A DNA stretch of 39,190 bases from Beroe ovata (GCA_946803715.1 CAMPET010000195.1:76135-115324), one strand, 5' to 3'. Counted from the first letter of the stretch, positions 21,737 to 32,093 are shown. Made by a program: numbers and translations. Notes: generated from the sequence alone by a model not told the origin.

Positions 21737-22380
21737 ATTGTCTGACGATGCTAGACCGCTGATGCAAGCCGCGCCTTGTATGGCGATGCTAGACCGCTGA
21801 TGCAAGCCGCTGTCTGAGAATAAGTTGCGCGCGCGCGACGAAATTCTCGACAGGGTTTATCATCGATCTTGTCAGATGTTACCTGACCTGTTTCTCGCGC
21901 GAGCGCGCCTTCATCGAAGGCCGAAACAGGCCTGTTTCGGCCTTCGATGAAGGCGCGCGCGCCGCGCGCGAGAAACTGAGGTCAGATAAAATCTGACAAC
22001 ATCGATCGACAAGCCGCGCCGCGAAGCTTGAGAAATGAGAATGAGTTTGCAATCGCGCCGCGCGCGCAGGACGAAATTCTCAACAGGGTCTATCATTGAT
22101 TTGTCTGGCGATGCTAAACCGCTGATGCAAGCCACGAAGCGGCTCGCGCGGCGTCAGCAATGTGCACACGTTGCGCGCCCCTATTCTACTCAGTGAACTG
22201 AAAAGTCGTAGAAAGGAGACGCGCAGCGCGCGCGGAGTATTTGGGTCACGCAGCGCGGGAACAGTCAGCAAGCTGTCTAAGAAAAGTTTGCGCTGCGCGC
22301 GCGCAAAACGAAATTCTCGACAGGGTCTACAGTCTATCATCGATCGACAATCATTGATGATTGATCGACAAATAATCCGA
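21737..22380. mobile_element. Cluster of GC-rich inverted-repeat elements (family C and relatives)
   Basis: The terminus-like block tgtctg(a/g)cgatgctagac followed by cgctgatgcaagcc occurs at 21740, 21782 (partial) and 22103. Its reverse complement ends the copy at 31963-31992, and a lone end lies at 6021-6053. A second shared block, gaaattctcgacagggt then (t/c)tatcatcgatcgacaa, recurs at 21840, 22073, 22311 and 31838. The block gcacacgttgcgcgccccta at 22160 recurs at 32482. A MITE of family A is nested inside. Confidence 0.75.
21869..21999. mobile_element. 131-bp hairpin MITE, family A, with 8-bp target duplication
   Basis: The element starts ttgtcagatgttacctgacc and ends gataaaatctgacaa, with GC-rich palindromic arms around gaaacaggcctgtttc. 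It is flanked by catcgatc at 21861-21868 and 22000-22007. The site resembles the catcgaag used by the copy at 6581, so a CATCGA(T/A) target preference is possible. It has landed inside the repeated tatcatcgatcgacaa block of another element, a nested insertion. Confidence 0.88.
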
Positions 22381-22527
22381 AACTGACATATCAGACCTCA
22401 TACAAGATAACATCCGGCAAGCGTCGGTGCGGCAGGTTGGGTTAAATTACGTCATACGTGAATTTTGCCGGAGGTTACCTGTCCACTGTTTCTTGTGCGA
22501 GCGCCTTCAAGTTCATCGAAGGCCGAA

Positions 22528-22553
22528 ACGAACGTTCGTTAACGAACGTTCGT
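22528..22553. repeat. Perfect 26-bp palindrome
   Basis: The sequence acgaacgttcgtt followed by aacgaacgttcgt is identical to its own reverse complement, with no spacer, and each half contains a smaller palindrome (acgaacgttcgt). It follows the catcgaaggccgaa block typical of the local MITEs and may be the apex of a degraded element. Confidence 0.85.
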
Positions 22554-23876
22554 CAGTGGTAAAATAGATTGGTGAAGGTCTTATTGCGCATCATTGAAAT
22601 GACGTTCGGGGTCCGCGCGTGCCAGAAAATGGTTCCGCCACAAATGATAAAGACACACTTCCATAACTCGTACAAAACTTAAGTAGATATAGGAAAACTT
22701 GATGCACTTATCGGCCCCCTAGCAGTGTAATGTCGTTCCGATTCTGCGAGACCGTTGATTAAACATATTTGTAGAACGTTTAAACCACCGATTAACGGTA
22801 GAGTTTCCGTTCATCTCTCTGGAGGAACTGCCATATTAATTTCGATAAGTTGCAATTAGAATTATGTTCCCAAATAATTCCTACTTCAATCAGAGCACAA
22901 AGATATCGGGCGTCTCATAAATTTCCACACCTAATCGAGCAGGTGACTATAAGACCAACCGGCCTAGGGGTTTGGTGGTAATTTGTCCTAAAAAGATGAT
23001 TGCGGTGAGTTTAGACCAATCGTTTTTATTTCAACTCCAAACAGAAGTCCATAAACGAAAAAGTGGTTTGCGTGGAACTTTGCCATTTTTGGTAGTTTTA
23101 TTCCTGGTACCTACCATTGATAACAATTACGTTGTTTACAATTACATAGCTTAGCTACATCATCATTCTAAATTTACGTCGATTTTCTTGTATCGAGAAA
23201 TATACCCATTGGTGCGGAGATGTGACAAAATGCGCCAAGCGAAAATCCCATCACTATCGATCCCTACCATAAATTCTATTGTCAACTATAACATGAATAA
23301 AAATAGTCTTTATCTACCCGAGGGATTTGTTCTCTGTGAGGGTTGACGGCTGAAGACTGTGAACCATTTATCAGCCATTCAACGGTGAGTACATAGAAAA
23401 CGAGATCAGTTTCCCGGAAATGCTCAGAACGATCCACCAGAGCATCATCATGGAGTGCCTCTAGACAAATCACCTGTCCTCCAAATGATAAAAACTGCCG
23501 GATTATTAAACGATGTTCTCATATGTTAACAGTGATAAATCATAGCATGACAGCTAAATCACACAGGGGTAAGTCAGTTTAGAAATAATCTTTAAAAATC
23601 ACCGTGGTGTTGTCCGACAGCAGTTCTTCCAGCACTGTACAAAATCAGCAGCTGAGGGCGCTCTAACTGTTTGTCTAGCACCAGGCAATAACTAAGGTTG
23701 CTTCTGGCTTTTGCGACTGCTACCTCGTATTGGGTATATTATTATGTTCCCTCAATAAATTTCACAAGAGATGCCTTGTTCCATATTTGTGCAATATTTT
23801 TTCTATCAATATGTCGATTGTCATATCATTCGACTCAATGATAAAATGAAACTTGCTTCGATAGTTCAAATATTTG
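22554..23876. other. Spacer upstream of the crystallin gene
   Basis: No exon recognised on either strand. This interval should hold the promoter and any 5' non-coding exon of the crystallin gene. No named element could be identified. Confidence 0.5.
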
Positions 23877-25594
23877 ATGATGTTTGCAACTCTCTTCTTT
23901 ATGGCACTTGGGCTGAAAGCCATTGAAGGTGAGTTTGATAAAAACTTACTACGATCTCGATAGGAATATGAATAGCTATTACCTATCTACAGCAATACAC
24001 TGATTAGCATCATGAGTAATATGACTTTTTCCAGCAGCTGAGCTGGAGATCTCAGTCAGAACTATTCACTTGAATGAAGATGTGGAAACGGCAATTGAAC
24101 CTCGAGGATTGGATGATAAGGACGCATCCGTGAAAGCCATTTCCGGGGCAGTCTTCACGACACTTGGAACGGAAGCCATTGAAGGTGAGTATAATAAAAG
24201 CAATACTAAGCGGTACTTTGATATTGGTGGATTCTATAATAAGAACACAAGAACAGAGTGAGAATATAATATGAACGAAACCCATTATCTAAAACACTGT
24301 ATAGCATTATGAGTAATGCGACTACTTACAGATGGCAACTTGGAGATCTCAGTCGGAACTGTTAACTTGAGTGAAGATGTAGACAAGTTTGGACCCCGAG
24401 GAATGAACGATAAGGACACATCCGTGAAAGCAATTTCCGGGGCATGGGCAATCTACGAGCATGCTGATTATAAAGGGAAGAGAACAGTAATCTGCGAGGG
24501 AGAGCAACTTGATGAGTCGCAATTGGAAGCTGCGGGTCTCCTAAAAGTGATTTCTTCCGCAAAGAAAGTGGAACCATGTACTTTGACTGTTTGGCTGCAC
24601 ACTGACGAGGAGGGTCCTCTCAGGATAATTGATGGACCTCAGCCTTCATTCAGCAGTATTAACTTCAACGACCACGTTTCTACAGTCAAAGCCACCAGTG
24701 GAGATTGGGAGGTGTTTAAGGACGACAACTACGAAGGGATCAGCTTGGTTGTTTGTCATGGACAAGAGTTCATGGCTGATGTATTGAGGCAGAAGAACAT
24801 TCACGACGCCATCTCCTCTGCAAAACCATACCATGGGGATGCATGCAACCAGGAAACTGACGACACGGCAGCTGATATGACAGCCATTGGAGGTGTGTAT
24901 GATATAAGTGATACTAGGATCTCATAAGATTAATGAGAACAGATAGAATATGCATGATACCTACTTCTCCCTATCATCTAATACACGTCGACAAACTAAC
25001 ATAATGATTAATACGAATATTCATAGCTGGTACGCTGGTCGAATCCGTCTTCACGACACTTGGAAAGGAGGCTGCTGAAGGTGAGTACTGAGTATTATAA
25101 AAATCAAAAGCGATACTGAGCAATACTTCGATTTTGATAGATTGAGAAAAGAATGGGAGTAACAATATTATGCACTATCTATAATAATACACCCTATAAC
25201 ATAATGAGTAATGAGAGTATTAACAGGTGGCAACGTGGAGATCTCAGTCGGCACAGTTAACTTGAGTGATGTAGACAAGGAAACTGACGACACTGCAATT
25301 GGCACGAAATCTACTTTGACTGTTTGGCTGCACACTGACGAGGAGGGTCCTCTCAGGATAATTGATGGACCTCAGCCTTCATTCAGCAGTATTAACTTCA
25401 ACGACCACGTTTCTACAGTCAAAGCCACCAATGGAGATTGGGAGGTGTTTAAGGACGACAACTACGAAGGGATCAGCTTGGTTGTTTGTCATGGACAAGA
25501 GTTCATGGCTGATGTATTGAGGCAGAAGAACATTCACGACGCCATCTCCTCTGCAAAACCATACCAGGGGGATGCATGCAAAAAAGAGGAGTGA
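23877..25594 (+). CDS. Secreted beta/gamma-crystallin-domain protein
   Basis: Exons: 23877-23928, 24035-24184, 24332-24892, 25027-25080, 25227-25594, all joined in phase 1 by GT-AG introns of 106-147 bp (1,185 nt, 394 residues). Exon 1 encodes a signal-peptide-like start (MMFATLFFMALG). Exon 2 has one Greek-key-like motif (AELEISVRTIHLNEDVE to VKAISG). Exon 3 has a full array of four Greek-key motifs, including WAIYEHADYKGKRTVICEG and WEVFKDDNYEGISLVVCHG. Exon 5 has a shortened array ending ACKKEE. Calcium-site motifs of the (N/D)(N/D)xx(S/T)S type are visible: NDKDTS is a full match in exon 3, while DDKDAS and NDHVST are near matches. Beta/gamma-crystallins are structural or calcium-binding proteins, extracellular here by inference. 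The ATG at 23877 was chosen because it gives the hydrophobic leader; the ATG at 23880 is equally possible. Confidence 0.88.
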
Positions 25595-26233
25595 TCAGCT
25601 TCCACTCGAAATCCAAGATTGCATCATTGGGATAAATTATGATTATTAGAAGAAATATTTTAGAGTCCTCATTTCGTCTTCAATCAATAACAATGACAAA
25701 GAAGAATAACATGCGTACTCCTTGGTTTAATGTTTTGACAAACGCATTACACGCAAGAAATGCACCCAAAGAGAAATGCACGTGCAGGAAATCAGCACAT
25801 GAAACTCTTGTACACGCGGCTCGCGCACGCGTGAAATCCCTTTCAATAGTAAGTGGCTTGAGCCTGGACGTTAGTTGACTTCACGTGATACACACTCGAA
25901 ACTTAGAATTTATGAAGGAGCTTCTGGAACAAATCGGCAATTTCATAAAATTGGTGCTGAGAGATGATTGTATTTGACCAGTTATTTGACTTGTCAACAG
26001 AGAGGACAACGTAGTTGAAGGATTATCAACGGAAATGGACTTCCTGGAGCTATCCAGTTGTACGTTATGTGACGTACAACTGGATAAACGAACAATCAAA
26101 CAAACAACCAAATTATAATTGGTTATAATTTAGACGTCACTCAGAAAGAACAGTGACGGGAGTACACTTCCGACACTTGAGTCCTCCTTCAATCTTCAGA
26201 TAACTATGTAGGACAACAGTTTGACGAATCAAT
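25595..26233. other. Spacer after the crystallin gene
   Basis: 3' UTR and intergenic sequence, with no canonical AATAAA close to the stop. An imperfect inverted repeat, gagctatccagttgtacgt then acgtacaactggataaac, lies at about 26049-26093; the arms tatccagttgtacgt and acgtacaactggata are exact complements. Confidence 0.5.
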
Positions 26234-26241
26234 GACACGAT

Positions 26242-27537
26242 CATGAAACGACCGAAGCTTCGGCTTCGGCTTCGGCTTCTGCAAACTTCGGCACTTTTTT
26301 GACATTCGGCTTCGGCTTTGGCCGAAGTTTTTGAGGCACTAACATACTGAGAAATGGTGGTTTTGGGCTCCAAGAACTGCATTCATAAAAGTTGATTATA
26401 GTAACCTACTGAGTTGATAGGTAACGTACAAGTAGTATGGGCTACATTAATTCAATTTGATGCACTTAAACTCTTCAACATCTAAAGTGGCTCTTAATAA
26501 GCTGAGCAAACCACAATTTTAAGCTTCAAACTTGATTCTAAGCATGATTGAATGGCATGTCCAATATACGGCTCTGTTGATATTCTTTTTGATACAATAG
26601 CAACAATATATTGTAGCGCCTTCTGTTCACGTTATAATTGTGAGGCAGAATGAAACTGATTCTGAAAATCAGTTTTGTCTGAGAATAGAGTTACGGCCCT
26701 GAAGTTTTGCTGCCGATATTTTGTCTTTAGCACCAGATACGATTAAGAACACCTATTTCTGAAATTTTTCCTGGGGCCGCGCCCCCAGATCCCTGCTGTG
26801 TGTTTCTGGCTTTGCTCGAAGCACTAAGTCCACAGAAAGCAAACCCCAAAAAATTTTTGGTTGGCTCCGAAAAAACAAGTATATAGCCATGGTTTAGACT
26901 CAATCTTGTGGATAAAAAATGTTCAAAGCCAGGTAAAATTTACTGAAAAATTACCTGCACCTCGAATGCGAAATTATTCTTGCCCGGGTTGAAACCAGGA
27001 TGCACCTCCAAACTCCTGTTTCAGATTATGGAGCCTTTCCTGTTTTAGAGTTAAGGAAAACATTATCTGAAAACATTGAAAATTTGGCAGGTCAAAGCAA
27101 TAATCACTCCGGCTTCTGGGGGCTGCGCCCCCAGAATCCTGCTCTGGGGTACAGAACCTATTGTATGGAAGATCAAAATAAGATATGGATTTCCGAAAGC
27201 CTTCAAGATTTGATATAGGTAGATAAACTTTGCAAAGTTGCTGATCGCTACTGCAGATTTGTGATTTTCAATAGGATGAGATGAGCATAATTTTCTAGTG
27301 TTCCTTGATTGATTTGTCAGAGGACCCTTTCCTGAAAAAAATATGCAGCCAAGCTTTCCAACGGTCAATATAAAGCACACTCATGAAGCATTTGATCAGT
27401 AGTGCCACATGTTTAGATTCTGTAATCTGAATTATCATGAATGAAAACTTCGGCCAAAACTTCGGCTTCTGCTTCGGCTTCTGCAACAAAAATTGAGCTT
27501 CGGCTTCTGCCAAAATTCTGGCTTTGGTCGTTTCATG
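26242..27537. mobile_element. 1,296-bp non-autonomous hAT-like transposon
   Basis: The left end catgaaacgacc is the exact complement of the right end ggtcgtttcatg, a 12-bp terminal inverted repeat, with partial matching beyond. The element is flanked by identical 8-bp gacacgat at 26234-26241 and 27538-27545. Near both ends lie arrays of cttcggcttc(g/t)g (26255-26290 and 27462-27512), in the same orientation, as expected of subterminal transposase-binding repeats. Inside, a palindromic block of the type tgggg(g)c(c/t)gcgcccccaga is followed by (a)tcctgct at about 26772 and 27116. I found no transposase open frame. The 8-bp target duplication and subterminal repeats fit the hAT superfamily. Confidence 0.82.
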
Positions 27538-27545
27538 GACACGAT

Positions 27546-29041
27546 TGTTGGCGACGCATCACTGACAAATTGGCAATTACATGTACAGTTCTTGCTGTAT
27601 CATCAATTGGTGACGTTTATTGACGTCTGCAACGTTCCACTGACACTAGCTTCATATGTGTATTGTGTGTGCTATACAATACGCAAGAAGCAAACTCTGC
27701 TCCTATATTCCTGATGCGACTGTCATTCGTTCCACCAAATTTAACTGGAGTAACTCCACAGGTCGTTAATCTCTCTCATGAAAGCACTTGATGTGATATA
27801 TGATATTAGTTTGACATGATGTTAAAATTTTATTGACTGACAGTAGATACTGAATGAGCTGCATTGTCAGAAAGCCGTGATTAAAAACACAAGTATTCAT
27901 AGATTAAGATGAAACTCAAACTCTTATACAGGTATGACAATACGATCTACACAAATTTCCTAACATTCAAGACTGCAAAGATGTGTGATAGGTAATCCAT
28001 AGAACATGCTTGCTAGTTGCTTCTCTGTAATTGATCAATGACCCAAAACGTTACAGGAATGATAAATAATTTGAACAAAATACGGTACAATTTTTACATT
28101 AAATTGCTGTTTTATCGAAATAGCCATATTCATTTATAAACAGTCACCTACAAAGAGTTGAAATTGTACAAATAGATAAATAAATTCAACAATTTTGGAC
28201 TTAAAAACTAATCCTTAGTAAAACTAGGTTACAGTAACAAAAATAGTAAAATCTAAAGGAATAAATGAAGTCCGAACTGAGCCTTGTTATTCGAGAAGCT
28301 ATAAAATGATTGATACCAAATCATGCTGTCAGTAGTTACCATGTTATCACCAAAGGGAAACCAGTATTACTCTCATGGGATTATTGTGACGCAATACCAA
28401 TGGAATGCGGTAATAATCATTGTCAAAACAAATGTATATCACTTTAAAACTTGATGTCTGTATTCTGATGTCAATATAAAACCTTGTTTCGTAAGAGAAA
28501 ATAAGGAATTATAGAATTGCAGTTCAACGAAAATGGCACCAAGCCGAAATTTGAGAAGAATTATCGGAATTACTTAGCATCAAAACAAGCTATTTAGTTT
28601 ATGGTAAAAAGTAAAAATAAGTATCATCTCTTCACGACAGTTACATGAAGGTAATAGGTATATGGGTCAGGAAGAACTTCACAGATTACTCCTAGTACTG
28701 CTTTATACCTTCATGCTATGCGGAACCACTCCAATACAGATAATCTCCAATGTACAATTACAGGTGTGATGAATTCCCCTTGCAATAATATGCTAGCCCA
28801 ATGCCGCAAAAGTGTTATGGGTGCACAAAATTAAACTTAGCTTTGCCTAGTGTCATAAATGATGCAACTCCAGCACTACTGCATGTTGTTCCATTGTGGC
28901 AAAATATAATCATTGTATATCCCTGCAGTCTTCCAGGAATATACAAATAGGTGTATAGTATATTGCCTGTTTAATTCCGATTGTGGATATAAATGCTTTT
29001 CTGTGCACTTACCCTAAACGCAGGTACACCCACTATCATAT
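27546..29041. other. Spacer 3' of the ANKRD13C-like gene
   Basis: AT-rich, with no exon recognised. It should include the 3' UTR of the ANKRD13C-like gene (minus strand). A tttatt (AATAAA on the minus strand) lies near 27827, but this is too far away to claim as its polyadenylation signal. Confidence 0.5.
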
Positions 29042-30439
29042 TCACATATTACTGAAATGGGTGGAATCTTCAACAAAATTTACGGGTATTTCAAACATAA
29101 CAGAGTCACAATTTTCCTCTCTGTATGACTGAAACGTGACAGTTGCAGAAATGGTTGGTAAAACAGGGATCTCGACTTTAACGGGAAATCCAGGGGGAAT
29201 TTTCATGTTAATAAAGTCTTTCAGTTTACTAAAGTGCTTGAAAGGAGCCATAACTTCAAGAATGCTTAACAGAATTTCAACTTTGACTGGAAAATCTTCA
29301 GTCATCCATATGCTTGCCTTCAGAGCCTTTTTGTCTTGCTTTAATAAAACAGGTCTGCCAAGATGCTTACCCTTGCACTCAGGATCCATTGGAGAATCAA
29401 GGTACTCTTCCCAGCTGAGATCAGGCTTTGGAGGAGGGAGCAAAGAACCACGCTCCCTAGTGAGATTTTCTTGCTGCTGAAGCCATTGTATTGAGCCTTT
29501 ACTGATACTTTCTAATGCAGCCTTATTCTTTTGAACATCTTCTTTAGAGAGGTGCTCCCTCCTCTTACGAGAGTTCAGGATCATCCCATTTACACCATAT
29601 ACCGATGTCTCAAAGTTGCCTATCTCTTCAGATTTGTCATGTTTGTGAACCCATCCCCCTTGAAGCCTTTGGAAGGTTATGGGTTTAGTTGATATGTTAG
29701 CAGAAACAATGTCACTTGACATCAGTATGTCTACCTCTTCATCAATGTCTTTATCTGTCTCTACTGCAGATATGTGAGAGTATTTCTTTGCAAAATTATC
29801 AAGCACATACATCTCCCTTTTTTTAGAGTTGGTGTTTCTATTTGAGCCATGAAATATAAAACTCAAATCACCTCGCTGCCATCGCATGTCATGGAAATCC
29901 ATAAGTGTACTATCAATACGCACATCAGACCCCCTTTTATACAGCTTGCAGGTATCGGAGGGCAAAAATCTAGAAATGAGAGGAATCCAGCTATGAAAAT
30001 CCCACTTGATTTCAACATAGAAATTTTGGATTTCTGCAAGTGCATTTGTCAATTCTGGCTGTTTTTCTTCAATTTTTATTCTACTCTGCTTTTTAAGCTT
30101 CTTGAGACATAGTGTGATAATTTCACGATTGCCATAGCTGATAGACTCTGCAAGACAATTCCATCCCAGGTTATTTTTCATAGCTACAGGTGCATTATGG
30201 CACAATAACAGTCTTGTACATTCCTTGTGACCAAGCATTATGGACAAGTGTAATGGGGTATTGCCTTGAGGATCTTTCTCGGCAAGGTCATAAACATTTT
30301 CTTTCAAGAGTTCATCAAGTAACTTGATGTCATTACTGAATATGGCTTTGTGCACATTGAAGTCCTCAACATCATAGAATATTTCTTCATCTGATGTGGT
30401 AGAATCAGAATCAATGTACTCAAGTTCCACATCAGGCAT
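29042..30439 (-). CDS. ANKRD13C: Ankyrin repeat domain protein 13, ANKRD13C-like, intronless
   Basis: A single open frame of 465 residues. Residues 1-25 are acidic. Ankyrin-type repeats run about 28-118; the clearest is GNTPLHLSIMLGHKECTRLL at 59-78, and the next begins NNLGWNCLAESISYGN. The rest matches the GPCR-chaperone domain of the ANKRD13 family, with FHDMRWQRGDLSFIFHG, TEDFPVKVEILLSILEV, APFKHFSKLKDFI and PPGFPVKVEIPVLPTISATV as the strongest blocks. Human ANKRD13C is an ER-associated chaperone that holds newly made G-protein-coupled receptors, and it is 541 residues; the difference is mainly a shorter N-terminus here. No ubiquitin-interacting motifs, which other ANKRD13 members carry, are seen, consistent with the C type. 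No intron is present, unlike the other genes in this window. Confidence 0.93.
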   Translation of the reverse strand: MPDVELEYIDSDSTTSDEEIFYDVEDFNVHKAIFSNDIKLLDELLKENVYDLAEKDPQGNTPLHLSIMLGHKECTRLLLCHNAPVAMKNNLGWNCLAESISYGNREIITLCLKKLKKQSRIKIEEKQPELTNALAEIQNFYVEIKWDFHSWIPLISRFLPSDTCKLYKRGSDVRIDSTLMDFHDMRWQRGDLSFIFHGSNRNTNSKKREMYVLDNFAKKYSHISAVETDKDIDEEVDILMSSDIVSANISTKPITFQRLQGGWVHKHDKSEEIGNFETSVYGVNGMILNSRKRREHLSKEDVQKNKAALESISKGSIQWLQQQENLTRERGSLLPPPKPDLSWEEYLDSPMDPECKGKHLGRPVLLKQDKKALKASIWMTEDFPVKVEILLSILEVMAPFKHFSKLKDFINMKIPPGFPVKVEIPVLPTISATVTFQSYREENCDSVMFEIPVNFVEDSTHFSNM

Positions 30440-31204
30440 GTTTCAGCTTATTGCAACATTACACAAGTACCACATACATTCCTGGAAAAATAGATGTTAA
30501 ACACTGAACTCTCTTGTCCCTTGTTCTAGAAATTTAAAGTCAATCTGAATTTTCAATTAGGATCTATTATTGTTCTGGACTCTGAAGACAATTTTTTCAG
30601 AACATATTAAATCAATTTTAGCCAATGATCATGGAATGAATTTGATTAGAGTATATCCACTTTGTAGGATTTCTCCCTACCCTTGCTGCCATGAATAAAA
30701 TCCTGCCACCAAGGGTAGGGAGTAAGGGACTCTTCATATTTAACATAATCAGCCAAAGGGGGAAGAGGGCTTCCAAATGATAACACTTCATTGCAAAAGT
30801 TTTAAACTTATCAACATTACTTATTACAATCAAATCTGAGAAGCCAGGGCCACACTTAGTAGAGATCCTGAAGAAGTGACTATTACGTCTTGAAACTGTC
30901 AGTAGATTTGTGGTGAAAAAGTGTGTGGGTTTGATTCAATTGACTTTGTAGGGTTTGTATCACTGTCTACAATGTTCAATCATCTGAAGCACTTCATTGC
31001 AAGGGTGAATAACAGTATAGGCCAGTCTGTTAACTGCTTACAGGCTTGCTTATCGGTTTCTGGGTCAAAATGTGCGAGACTGCCCTCAACCTATAGATTT
31101 GAACACAAACAGGCAGCAGAGAAACTCTTATGTCATTTTTGCCTGCCATTGAGCTGGCTCTTTACCATATCCTCTTGGCCCTTGCAAGCCTCAGCACTTA
31201 CTCC
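30440..31204. other. Spacer upstream of the ANKRD13C-like gene
   Basis: No exon recognised. It carries a degraded family B MITE at about 30662-30724 (ttgtaggatttctccctacc through aagggtaggg). At 30935-30995 it has a stretch (gtatcactgtctacaatgtt then caatcatctgaagca) that matches 6225-6290 in inverted orientation. Confidence 0.6.
30662..30724. mobile_element. Degraded MITE family B copy
   Basis: It has the ttgtaggattt terminus, ccctacccttgctg and ccaagggtaggg, but the right terminus (aaatcctacaa) is missing. The interior aataaaatcctgcc resembles the ataaaatcccgcc of intact copies. Confidence 0.7.
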
Positions 31205-31213
31205 CTTACAATG

Positions 31214-31308
31214 TTGTAGGATTTCACCCTACCCTTGCTGGCGGGATTTTATCCCTGGCAAGGCGGATTGAAAATCGCGCGCACCGACGGTAGGGTAAAA
31301 TCCTACAA
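31214..31308. mobile_element. 95-bp MITE family B, intact, 9-bp target duplication
   Basis: The ends ttgtaggatttcaccctacc and ggtagggtaaaatcctacaa are complementary over 20 bp except one base. The inside is cttgctggcgggattttatc, ccctggcaagg and ggattgaaaatcgcgcgc. It is flanked by cttacaatg at 31205-31213 and 31309-31317. A 9-bp duplication points to a Mutator-like origin. Confidence 0.88.
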
Positions 31309-31657
31309 CTTACAATGATATTCTTTCTGTCAGAAGGGGAGTTGGCATGTGACTAAGCAATATTTCCCTCTGAGAGGAAGTTAGAGCCATGATTATGGAT
31401 AGTTACAGTAGGGGAAGTCGGTTAATTTGCCAAAATCTTGATTATACAATATATGTTTGATTCCTTATCCTAAAGAGGTCCACTCTATTTGATCAACTTT
31501 TGCATCTATCAACTCAAACAGAAACTATTATAATTAAAACTATAAATTCAAACTTTGAATCAAAACTGCAAAGACGTAAAATGTAATTTACTATGCTAAA
31601 ACTGCTGAGTGACCCTATAACTGCTGAGTGAGTGAGTGGCCCTATAATCACTAATAC

Positions 31658-31996
31658 TCCGCGCGCGCTGCGCGCCTCCTTTTACATTTTAACGACATTT
31701 AATTTCACTTTTCAGATCACATTCTCTTTTCGGGCGATGCCAGACCCGCAGACCGCTGATCTCTGTCTGAGATCTCTGTCTGATCTGAGATGATCTCTGT
31801 CTGAGAATAAGTTTGCGACGCGCGCGCGCGAAACGAAATTCTCGACAGGGTCTATATCACTCTATCATCGATCGACAATTAAAGCAAATTAAATAATTAA
31901 AGCAATGCAGTTCTCAGACGCAAGCCGCTTCGCGGCTTGCATTAATGCATTAATGCATTAGCGGTCTAGCATCGCCAGACAACTATACAGATACTA
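31658..31996. mobile_element. GC-rich repeat, family C relatives
   Basis: It shares ctgtctgagaataagtttgcg, gaaattctcgacagggtcta and tatcatcgatcgacaa with 21810-22340. It contains a short hairpin, gcaagccgcttcgcggcttgc, at 31920-31940 and a run of attaatgc repeats, and it ends with gcggtctagcatcgccagac followed by aa. Confidence 0.7.
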
Positions 31997-32093
31997 TTGT
32001 AGGATTGTACCCTACCGTCGGTGCGCGCGATTTTCAATCCGCCCCTTGCCAGGGATAAAATCCCGCCAGCAAGGGTAGGGTGAAATCCTACAA
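31997..32093. mobile_element. 97-bp MITE family B, opposite orientation
   Basis: The same blocks as 31214-31308, inverted: ttgtaggattgtaccctacc at the left and tagggtgaaatcctacaa at the right. Flanks match only in part (atacta just left, actatacta just right), so the target duplication is decayed or the insertion is older than the 31214 copy. Confidence 0.82.

Noticed and set aside
22972..23154. Plus-strand 60-codon frame with a hydrophobic stretch
   Set aside because: No start context, splice sites or recognisable family; length is within chance expectation.
26137..27513. Ser/Ala/Lys-rich repetitive frames around the CTTCGG arrays
   Set aside because: They arise from subterminal repeats of the hAT-like element.
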